A DNA stretch of 64,000 bases, taken from assembly GCA_947503265.1 (NCBI GenBank), contig CANNDC010000001.1, forward strand, positions 124,001-188,000, in the 5' to 3' direction. Each line of letters begins with the position of its first letter. The stretch's first letter is position 1. Below are positions 54,772-63,700 of the stretch, piece after piece. The DNA is from an uncultured Alteromonadaceae bacterium. GTDB taxonomy: Bacteria; Pseudomonadota; Gammaproteobacteria; Enterobacterales; Alteromonadaceae. Made by a program: the position numbers and the translations under genes. The notes under the pieces were generated by a model that had not been told where the DNA came from, made no database searches, and was given only the letters and a program-made list of their open reading frames with translations.

Positions 54772-54782
54772 GAGTAATGGAT

Positions 54783-57296
54783 ATGAATTTTACAAAAATT
54801 AGAAGTATATTGATCCCGTCCATGCTTATAGCACTCGCGGGTTGTGGTGGCAGTAATAATGATTCGAGCTCTGGTAGCAACAAAGCTAACAATAGAGCGC
54901 CTACATTAAGTGTCGAAATGTTAGAAACAGAGAGAAGTACGTCCAGAGTTGTTGCAGAAGTAGTGCAATGGGAAGTGAGTTTTACAGAAGATGAATCTTC
55001 TTTCCCGGCTCCACAAGATGCACCAGGCGATTTTGTCGATTACTACGATATAGATTTACTGTTTGGAATTACTGATCCAGATGGGGACGTATTAGGGATT
55101 AAAGATGTGACCTTCATTTGGTCTGGTCCTGATTGCGCAAACACGCTAGTAGATGCGGTCAACTTCCCTGATGTTTGTGAAGCGATTTTGACAGAACTTG
55201 GCTTTACGGCCGGTGAAGTAGTTAACTCGGATGAAGCTCGCCAAATCCGTGAATTGCAAAACAAACCCGTCGTAGATCAACCTCTCTATGGTTTTGAAGT
55301 CTTGGCAAGCAGTTTGCGCGTTACACCGCGTAATTTCGCTCCAATATTAGTAACAGGTGAAACGGCTGAATTCGGTATTGAATATGTGGTAACTGATGGT
55401 GTGAGTGAGATAAAACGTCGAGTTATGGCTATTGTCAATGGCGTAGACGCAGCTCCAGTTTTCATTGGAACCAACAATGATGGTTCGCCTAAGTTAGACG
55501 ACAATGGGAACCAAATACCAATTGAAGCTCCAACTCTTTTGGCGTCAGAAAAGACGAGTACTCTAGTCGTCGATATGGTGGAAGGGTTGTTTGACCAAGA
55601 CATCTTTGATGTAGCTTCAAGACAACGTGAAATCGGTGACTTATCTGAATTTTACAACGTTGGTAACGTGTACCAACCTGAAAATTTGAATATTGCAAAC
55701 TTCACCGTTATGGCGCCGGCTGGTGTTACTGTACCAGATGGATTTGCTAGCTTTATTCGACGCGTTGACCCTGTAACAGGTATCATGTCCTCTGCTGATC
55801 TTGTTTTGCAACCTAGCGTTTTCGTCGATTCGCTAAGTGCAGGTGATGTAGTAGATTTAACCATTAGCTTTGACGTCACGGATGGCACTAACGATGTTAA
55901 TCGACAGATAAGTATGACGGTTTTAGGTGCTGATTTAGAAAACGCTCCTATTTTCTTTGATGATCTAGACGAAACTGTGAACTCAACTGGAGAATTTACT
56001 CGTATCAACCTGCTCGAAGGCGCTATCGAACTTGATTCAGACTCTATGTCTGTCGTTGGTTTGATGCCTGTAGACGGCACGGAAGAAGAGTATGGGATTT
56101 CTCAAGCGGGAAACTTCATCTCAGTTGAACCTTATTTCTTCACATACTTGAATCCAGGTGAAACAAAAACCTTCAGTTATACTTATATGATTACTGATGG
56201 TTCACTAGATTCAGAAGAGAGAAGGATCGATATTACGTTGCAGGGGACTTCTGGTAACCTGGCAGCACGCGGCGGTGAAGCCGACCCTGGTTTTGAATCT
56301 GGAGATTTAAATAATAGTCCTTGGAGATTTGAAGGCGGTAATGGTAGTGCTGCAAATCTCAATATCATCGACTCTGATTCACATACTGGAACTTATAGCT
56401 TACAAGCTTCTGAAGAAGGTGTAATAGCAACACTAACTACGGCGGGTATCCAGCAAAATCAAATAGATGAAAATGATCTGTTTTATGTAAGCTATTTCGC
56501 GAAGATTGTTGATCGTCCTTGGTCTAACATGGCTGTCCTTCTTAACAGAGGTGACAACTATGTGCAGAACGATCCTATTCTTAATCTTTCACTTCCAGCT
56601 TTAGGTATTGCTAATCAATGGGCAGAACGAATCGGTACAGTAAGAGCACCAGATTATTTCGACCCAGCAAGTAGCGAAACTTTTAGTATGTCGTTTGTAC
56701 TTCCTAACAATGCACAAATCGATGACCTCGCTGTTGTGAAGTACGAGAGAAACTTAGCTAGAATGTTGATATCTGGCGGCGAATTCACCAACCCATCAAC
56801 TCAGGGTTGGAGTATGACAGGTGGTGCATCAATTGAAGCGACATTAGACGCAAACCGTGCTGTCAATCCAAATGGTGCTGATTATGGCTTGAGTATTGTA
56901 AACGATACAGGCGCCTTACAAACTTTGCAGCTTGATCCTAGCTTCTTCCCACAAGGTTCTATCAAGAAAGGAATGCGTTATATATTCCAGTTTGATATGA
57001 GAACGCCTTCGTATACAGCTGCTACAGGAGCTATCCCAATTAACTTTGGTATCTATGAAGTAGGCGGAACAGCAGTGACTAGACGCGTAGAGTTTGCTGA
57101 AAGAAGTCCGACGCAATGGACGACTTACTACATTCATATCGATACTTCATCTGATGGTTACTTCTTCGGTGGTAGATTGAATGCGGATGTTGATTTCGAT
57201 TGGGAAAGTGTAACTGTACAACCTAGACTTGAAGTAAGAGCAGGTGATGAGTTGCAAATAGATAATGTGCTAATGTATCCAGTACCTAGAGACTAA
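54783..57296 (+). CDS. Large lipoprotein with C-terminal carbohydrate-binding-like modules, probable surface glycan-binding protein
   Basis: An 837-aa lipoprotein; signal MNFTKIRSILIPSMLIALAG with Cys21 in LAGC. Four or so cadherin/Ig-like repeats (about 40-495; LLFGITDPDGDVLGI, EYVVTDGVSEIKRRVMAIVNG, SFDVTDGTNDVNRQISMTV) are followed by two beta-sandwich modules. The first (about 505-660, DPGFESGDLNNSPWRFEGGNG) and second (about 665-837, GGEFTNPSTQGWSMTGG ... DELQIDNVLMY) look like CBM4/9-type modules. No catalytic domain was seen. The ATG at 54783 was chosen: GGAG lies 8 nt before it but only 2 nt before the ATG at 54777. It is directly downstream of the receptor, as expected for a binding partner. 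Confidence 0.8.
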   Translation: MNFTKIRSILIPSMLIALAGCGGSNNDSSSGSNKANNRAPTLSVEMLETERSTSRVVAEVVQWEVSFTEDESSFPAPQDAPGDFVDYYDIDLLFGITDPDGDVLGIKDVTFIWSGPDCANTLVDAVNFPDVCEAILTELGFTAGEVVNSDEARQIRELQNKPVVDQPLYGFEVLASSLRVTPRNFAPILVTGETAEFGIEYVVTDGVSEIKRRVMAIVNGVDAAPVFIGTNNDGSPKLDDNGNQIPIEAPTLLASEKTSTLVVDMVEGLFDQDIFDVASRQREIGDLSEFYNVGNVYQPENLNIANFTVMAPAGVTVPDGFASFIRRVDPVTGIMSSADLVLQPSVFVDSLSAGDVVDLTISFDVTDGTNDVNRQISMTVLGADLENAPIFFDDLDETVNSTGEFTRINLLEGAIELDSDSMSVVGLMPVDGTEEEYGISQAGNFISVEPYFFTYLNPGETKTFSYTYMITDGSLDSEERRIDITLQGTSGNLAARGGEADPGFESGDLNNSPWRFEGGNGSAANLNIIDSDSHTGTYSLQASEEGVIATLTTAGIQQNQIDENDLFYVSYFAKIVDRPWSNMAVLLNRGDNYVQNDPILNLSLPALGIANQWAERIGTVRAPDYFDPASSETFSMSFVLPNNAQIDDLAVVKYERNLARMLISGGEFTNPSTQGWSMTGGASIEATLDANRAVNPNGADYGLSIVNDTGALQTLQLDPSFFPQGSIKKGMRYIFQFDMRTPSYTAATGAIPINFGIYEVGGTAVTRRVEFAERSPTQWTTYYIHIDTSSDGYFFGGRLNADVDFDWESVTVQPRLEVRAGDELQIDNVLMYPVPRD

Positions 57297-57332
57297 AATC
57301 CTCGAGAAAACTGATACATAGTTTGCAAAGGC

Positions 57333-57360
57333 AAGCCCTGGCATTGTTCAGGGCTTTTTT
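57333..57360 (+). terminator. Rho-independent terminator after the lipoprotein gene
   Basis: AAGCCCTG, loop GCATTGTT, CAGGGCTT then TTTT: a perfect 8-bp GC-rich stem with a T tail, 36 bp after the stop codon. It separates the receptor-lipoprotein unit from the halogenase genes. Confidence 0.9.
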
Positions 57361-57541
57361 GTGATTTACACGATAACTACAATTTGTTTTTATAGTAAAT
57401 GGAACAGTAAATTGTTGAAAAACAGTAAAAATATCACCAAATGCTTGAGCAGGGAGTGTTACTATTTTATTTCTAAAAAAAATTAATTTTAAACCTAGTG
57501 CTCAAAACCAATAAGATTAAGAACTTGTTATAGAAATCAAT

Positions 57542-58978
57542 ATGCACATCACCCTAATTGGAAATAAAGTTGAGAACTCAATAGCGAGTTGTTTACTTGC
57601 TTCTCAACTCGAAGAAGAAGTCGACATTACACTAATTAATTGTGCCCAGAAAACACATCATCGAACTATTTGTAGTGAAGCTTTTGGCCCCCTTATTCGT
57701 AGATTTTTGAATGCGATGGGCATATCAGAGTCAAAGTTCATTTCAAAGACTGGTGCATTGCCGCACATCTCATCACTTTATGTCAATTGGACTAAAAGCA
57801 AATTTCATCCATCTTTTGCCATTCCTTTTCCTCATCAATTGGATGAACTAAAACATACTGAGCTTCTCAGTGAAATTGATAGAACTAAAAAACAAGGGCA
57901 AAGTTTACCTCATCCAGATTCATTTTATTTTAACCAAGTTCTAGCGGGTCAATCACGTGAACCTTATAGCCAATATTCGTTTCCGTTTGATAGTGACTAT
58001 GGTTTTTATGTCGAACTCAATAAATTGAGCGATTTCTTAGGAAATTATTTAGCAGCAAATTATGGTAAGAAACTAAATGTAGTAGAAGAACAAGACGCTA
58101 AAACTTGCTTAGAAAATTCTGACCTAATTATTGACACGCGAACCTTAGAGCAATTCGATAGCGATGAATTTTCTAATACTCTCCTTTCTCAATGTAAGCG
58201 TGCTATTGAAACGGATATTGAAAACTGCGAAGGTTCATATTCTCCTATGCAATATCATGCGATTGAACACGGTTGGATTTATCAAATAAGTGGTCAAAAC
58301 CATTCAAAGCTAGGTTTGGTTTTTAATGATGATTTGTCAGTCGAGAGTGCTAAATCGCTGCTCATAAATTATGCGGACAGATATTTTGGATGTAACAATT
58401 TGGGCGTCGATTCCATCCACTCTATCGATTATCGTTCTCTGGTCAGAAAGAAGATTTGGCAGGGAAAAACCCTATATTTAGGCCCAGCAATGGGGAAGTT
58501 GGAACATCTTGGCTCGTTTAATCACGATATTTTTTTGTCGTCATTAATTAACTTTTTAGCTCTTTTCAAGCAAAGCACCGATTTAAACCAAGCCGCTCAA
58601 CTCTATAATCAACATATGGCGGAAACAATCAATTCTGTTATTGATTTTCAACTTGCTATGTTTGGGTTTGCGAATCGAATCGGTAAGCCATTTGCGTTTG
58701 ACTTGAGCACTCGGAAAGCGCCCACACCTTCCCTTGCTCATTTGTTATCTCAATGGCAAAAAAACGGATGCGTAGTAGCGTCAGATCTTGTTAAATCGAC
58801 GCTAGTCAGTGCAGAACAATGGAATGCATTGCTTTGCGGGCTGAACGTTTTTGGAGGCAAAAAAGAATCTGACCAATCTAATGACGAAGCCGTCAAAGCA
58901 AGAGCAAAATTTTACGAAACTTGCGCGCTGAATTTTCCTCAAATTGGCGAGTGTCAGAGGGATAAAAATGAAGAATAA
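57542..58978 (+). CDS. Degenerate flavin-dependent (tryptophan) halogenase-like protein
   Basis: A 478-aa protein with the overall layout of tryptophan halogenases: N-terminal strand ITLIGNKVENSIASCLLASQL, YGFYVELNKLSDFL, TLYLGPAMGKLEHLG and a helical C-terminal half. The FAD-binding GxGxxG is replaced by GNKVEN, no clear WxWxIP motif is seen, and PLEAT of active relatives appears as KLEHLG. It is therefore probably inactive as a halogenase by itself, and could be a partner or regulator of the intact enzyme encoded next. Its last 11 bp overlap that gene, so the products are translationally coupled. Confidence 0.7.
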   Translation: MHITLIGNKVENSIASCLLASQLEEEVDITLINCAQKTHHRTICSEAFGPLIRRFLNAMGISESKFISKTGALPHISSLYVNWTKSKFHPSFAIPFPHQLDELKHTELLSEIDRTKKQGQSLPHPDSFYFNQVLAGQSREPYSQYSFPFDSDYGFYVELNKLSDFLGNYLAANYGKKLNVVEEQDAKTCLENSDLIIDTRTLEQFDSDEFSNTLLSQCKRAIETDIENCEGSYSPMQYHAIEHGWIYQISGQNHSKLGLVFNDDLSVESAKSLLINYADRYFGCNNLGVDSIHSIDYRSLVRKKIWQGKTLYLGPAMGKLEHLGSFNHDIFLSSLINFLALFKQSTDLNQAAQLYNQHMAETINSVIDFQLAMFGFANRIGKPFAFDLSTRKAPTPSLAHLLSQWQKNGCVVASDLVKSTLVSAEQWNALLCGLNVFGGKKESDQSNDEAVKARAKFYETCALNFPQIGECQRDKNEE

Positions 58979-60443
58979 ACGCAATATCCTGATTGTAGGT
59001 GGAGGCACTGCTGGTTGGATGGCAGCTAATCTTTTCGCAAAACAATGGGTTAAAAAAGGCTTTACGATTACGCTTTTAGAGTCTGAAGAAATTGCGCCAA
59101 TTGGAGTAGGAGAGGGTTCTACTCCCTACATTAAACAGCTATTCGACAGATTAGAAATTTCTGAAGATGAATGGATGCCGAAGTGCAATGCCACGTACAA
59201 AAATGGTATTGAATTTACCAATTGGACTAACAAACCAGGTTATGAGAGTTACTTTCATCCGTTTGCAATGGATTTAGACAGTTTTCATTTTAATACTTTT
59301 AAAGAACACATTATGTTTAGGCGCAGAGGCACTAACATTAATGTTCATCCAGACGATTATTTCGTCATGAGTCAGTTGACATCACAAAATCGACTCCCAT
59401 TTGCTGGTCCAAATTTTCCATTTAAAGCACATTATGCTTATCACTTCGATTCCGCGTTGTTAGGTAAATTTTTGAAGGAAAACGCAGTTAAATTGGGTGT
59501 CAAACATATTCAAGGCAAAGTGACACAAGTTGAAGTTCATCTCAATTATGATATTGCTGCCGTCCACACCCAAAAAGGGCAAAGAATAGAAGCTGACTTT
59601 TTTGTAGATTGCACTGGCTTCAGAGCTTTGCTCATAGACAAAACCCTCAAAGTCCCTTTTTTGAGCTACCAAGACAGTCTGCTTAATGATGCGGCAGTAG
59701 CCATTCCTTCTGAGAAAAAATTGACTTTATCACCTAAAACTATATCGGATGCATTAAGCAATGGCTGGAGGTGGGAGATCCCCTTGACCAATCGCATTGG
59801 TAACGGCTACGTATACAGTAGTCAGCATCTGCAATCAGATGCAGCCGAAACTGAGCTGCGACGCGTTTTAGGGGAAGGTGCAGATAACATGGAGGCTCGA
59901 CACTTGAAGATGCGCGTAGGCCGCTCTGAAAAACATTGGGAAAAAAATTGTTTGGCGGTTGGTCTATCACAAGGATTTATTGAACCGCTAGAGGCAACAG
60001 CTTTACAAATAGTGCAAGTCACCATTGAACAATTTATCGAGCAATATGAACGTGGGAAATATCAGGCTAGTTACCGTGATTTCTTTAATGATGGTGTGAA
60101 TGCTGCTTTTGACCATATACGCGACTATATAATGGTTCATTATTTGGCTAATAATCGGAATGACTCACAATATTGGAAAGATTGTCGTGGAGATCTAAAG
60201 ATATCCGATTCCCTACGACAAATTTTAGAGGTGTGGAGTGCCGGTGAAAATTTGGATTTTGAGTTAGAAAGACAAGCTATCAGCAAATATTATCCGTCAC
60301 TTTCGTGGCACGTTATTCTCTCAGGTATGGGAGTTTTCCCTCGATCTTCTGATCAAGTCTCCCAAATTAGCAAACAAATCGAAGTTCAAAAGAATAATAT
60401 CCAAAAATATATACATCGTTGCTTAGTCAATTATCAAGATTAG
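58968..60443 (+). CDS. Flavin-dependent tryptophan halogenase family protein
   Basis: FADH2-dependent halogenase-type monooxygenase, 491 aa. FAD motif VGGGTAGWMAA, GVGEGSTPYI, the Lys-containing segment ATYKNGIEFTNW (equivalent of the catalytic Lys in PrnA), WRWEIP (WxWxIP halogenase motif) and GFIEPLEATALQ are all present. Known members chlorinate or brominate free tryptophan; those next to polysaccharide loci in Alteromonadales have no known substrate. The ATG at 58968 follows AGAGGG; an in-frame TTG at 58944 was rejected. It overlaps the degenerate paralogue by 11 bp. No flavin reductase gene is nearby. Confidence 0.88.
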   Translation: MKNKRNILIVGGGTAGWMAANLFAKQWVKKGFTITLLESEEIAPIGVGEGSTPYIKQLFDRLEISEDEWMPKCNATYKNGIEFTNWTNKPGYESYFHPFAMDLDSFHFNTFKEHIMFRRRGTNINVHPDDYFVMSQLTSQNRLPFAGPNFPFKAHYAYHFDSALLGKFLKENAVKLGVKHIQGKVTQVEVHLNYDIAAVHTQKGQRIEADFFVDCTGFRALLIDKTLKVPFLSYQDSLLNDAAVAIPSEKKLTLSPKTISDALSNGWRWEIPLTNRIGNGYVYSSQHLQSDAAETELRRVLGEGADNMEARHLKMRVGRSEKHWEKNCLAVGLSQGFIEPLEATALQIVQVTIEQFIEQYERGKYQASYRDFFNDGVNAAFDHIRDYIMVHYLANNRNDSQYWKDCRGDLKISDSLRQILEVWSAGENLDFELERQAISKYYPSLSWHVILSGMGVFPRSSDQVSQISKQIEVQKNNIQKYIHRCLVNYQD

Positions 60444-60720
60444 GCATCAATCTTTCAACACCCTAATCTCAACAGAATGACGAACCAATGCAGTCCATGA
60501 TTAGGGCTTGTGAAGCTCAAATATCCATACCTTATCTCTTCACCCAAGCGACATCTGATATTTCAAATTTCCTCGTCAAGCGCCACTAAAACATCACAAA
60601 TTAAAGGTATTATTTTTTCTTAATGTAATATAAAAACATTTAATTGTTAACATTAGGTTAAAAATTATGTAGTATGCTCGAAGCCGAAGTTCAACTAAAT
60701 AAAACACTAAAGGACAACCA
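60444..60720. promoter_or_regulatory. Control region of the GH86 gene
   Basis: 277 bp without a gene. CCCTAATC (60461-60468) and GATTAGGG (60499-60506) form an inverted repeat that could end the halogenase transcript. TTGTTAACAT (60644-60653) resembles the palindrome TTGTTAACAA before the receptor gene of the same locus. AAAGGA lies before the GH86 ATG. Confidence 0.35.
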
Positions 60721-63700
60721 ATGTTAAAAGTAATCCCTTGGCTTATATTAAGTGCCGGCGTGATCCTGTCCTCGGACTTTACTCATGCAACCACTGAAAC
60801 AATTGTCAACCTGAATGTAAAACAATCTACAGGTGGGAAAGACTCCTTTGATCGCAGAAATCACATAACTCTGCACTCAACCCTTAACGAAAATGATTGG
60901 GTTGGTGAAGAAGACAAACTTAAATATATGATGGAAGACTTAGATGTTTACTTTGGCAGAGATAACGGTTCTACCGTGTGGAATTTCAACCAAGCAGATG
61001 AGGATCCCGAACGAGAAGGTTACGCTGATCCAAATCACATAGAGTTGCGTGGAAAAGACGCTCGAGAGAGGATTTGGGGCGTTAACAAGCAGTTTGTCCA
61101 TAAATATGATGGTAGAGGTGACATCATGGTAGGTGGACAGCCATACCCGCATTGGTTTGGATTGACTAATCCCTTCGACGGCGGCCCTAAGTGGAAAGCT
61201 GATGCAGATGGTGTGGGTGATTTTTTAGGGCAATATTTGAATGAATTCTATCGTAGTAGCGGTGAATCGGTTACAACTGGGCACTTACGCCCTACTCATT
61301 TTGAAGTGTTAAACGAGCCTTTGTATCAATTGACGGATGCACCTGAAAACGGTGATGATCCTGTACCTCCAATTGATATTTTCAACTTTCACAATGATGT
61401 TGCAGATGCAATTCGAGTGCACAATCAGCAGGTGAAAATTGGTGGGTATGTGGCAGCATTTCCTGTCTTCGAGGAAAGAGATTTTGCTCGTTGGAATGAA
61501 AGAATGAAGCTATTCATTGATACGAGTGGTAGAAAAATGGATTATTATTCGACTCATTTTTACGACTTAGAAGACGAAAACCGATACAAAGGTAGTCGCA
61601 TAGAAGCGACGCTAGACATGATCGATCATTACACGTTAAGTACTCTGGGAGAACTTAAGCCACACGTGATCTCAGAATACGGCGGTCGTAATAGGCCTAT
61701 GGAAAGACAGCCCTGGTCTCCGTTGAGGGATTGGTCTTTTCTGAAAGCTGCAAGTCCAATGCTTTTGCAATTCTTAGACCGTCCAGATTCAATTGAAAAA
61801 ACTATCCCTTTCGTTCCTATAAAAGCGCTTTGGGGTACAAGGGATGGTATCCCTTATAATTGGCGCCTATTGCGACAAGAAAGTGAAGAAGCCGGTGTCG
61901 AAGGAGATGATTGGGTATTTACTGAAATAGTCAAATTTTACGAACTTTGGTCTGATGTAAATGGAACGCGAGTCGACTCTATTTCGACTAATCCAGATAT
62001 TTTAATTGATAGTTACGTCGATAATAATCGAGCCTATATCATTGTTAGCAACTTAGCTGCGGAAAAAGAAACCGTTGTTCTAAACAAGTTTGGTTCAGAA
62101 CCAAATCAACTACAAAATGTTAAAATCAAACACCTATTTTTAGATGGTGTAGCACCTAAATTGGAAGTAAGCCAATTCGCTCAAGATATTCGTGCTGTCG
62201 ATATTGAACCAGAGGCGACGATGATTATTGAGTATACCTTTGATTCAGATCTCTCCATTGATTTATCTTCTGAAGAATCTAAATATTTTGCAGAGCAGTT
62301 TTTTGCAGCAATAGAAGAAAACGTTGCTAACCAGTTCGATATTAAAGGTGTAGTGAAATCTGAATTTGGAGACGCTATTTTACGTATTGGTGTTGGACGA
62401 GATCAAGGCAATTCCTTATCTCCGGTTGTTAAGATTAACAATGTAGAGTTGGGAGGAGTTTTAGAAATTGCTGGTGATCTTCAACCGCAACGCGATCGTT
62501 TCTTCGGTATGCTAGAAATACCGGTTGCATACGAACTTCTAGAAGAGGATAACAAAGTAGATATTACTTTTCCTGACGATGGCGGCCATATCACCAGTGT
62601 CAACTTAAAAGTGGCAAATTTTGATGGCGATATAAGGCCTGATTCTGGCCCAGTGAACGGGATTCTTATCTCTCCGGAAGAGGTGGTTATTCCAGTTGGC
62701 GGCACATTGACAGTAAATGTAACGGTGACTCCTTTTTTCGCCACGAACAAAAATTACAGCTTAAAGTCGAGTGATCCCGATGTCGCTTCTGTCTCTGAAG
62801 AAGGTAATGTCGTTGGATTGAGTGCGGGTACAGCAACAATTGCTGCTACATCTGAAGATGGTAGTTTTGAGGATACGACTAGCATCACTGTTGAGGCACC
62901 TGTAGCTGCATCACTCGCTTTTGACGATAGAAGTAAGTACACCAACACCGCATACAAATCTAACGGAACGATCGAAGTTACAGTCGATTACGATGCAGGA
63001 ACGGGAGACCAGATCAGTGCAGATTTTGGTGGCCTTGACTTTTTCTTCAGACATTTAAGATCTAACTATTCAGTGATAAGCGACATCAGGGCGAATGATC
63101 CAACTGTTATTGGAACGCGAAGAGGTACGTCTTCAGTGACTATGCCGTTAAATGGACTAACATCAAGTGACAAGCTTGAAAATGGCGAATTCTACTTTCT
63201 ATTTGTTCGCTTCAAGACAGAGTCTGGTGTGGTTAAAACCTTGGCATTGGCGAATATCACAGTTGAAGAAGATGATGTTGTGATTCTTCCTTCACTGGAA
63301 CTTGACGACCCGAGTAAATATTTAAATACCACTTATACAACAAATGACACCATGGAAATCCAAGCTAACTTTGAAGCTGGAACAGGGAACACCGTGGACG
63401 CTGCACAAGGTGGTGTTAAATTCTTTTTAAGAGAGTTGAATAGTAGTTTTGGAGTAGTTAACGACATTATTGTAAGTGACGAAAGTGCGATTGGTGAACA
63501 GACAGGAACAGCTTCAGTTGCTATCCCATTATCTGGTCTTACACCAAGTTCTGAGTTAGTTGGCGGCAATTTCTATTATCTCTTCGCTCTATTTCAATCC
63601 TCAGATGGCAGCAGACACAGCATTGAAGGCGTATTCCCAATTACTATCGAAAAAGGAACGGTAGAGCCAAGTCTGAATTTTGATGACGCCAACAAATACC

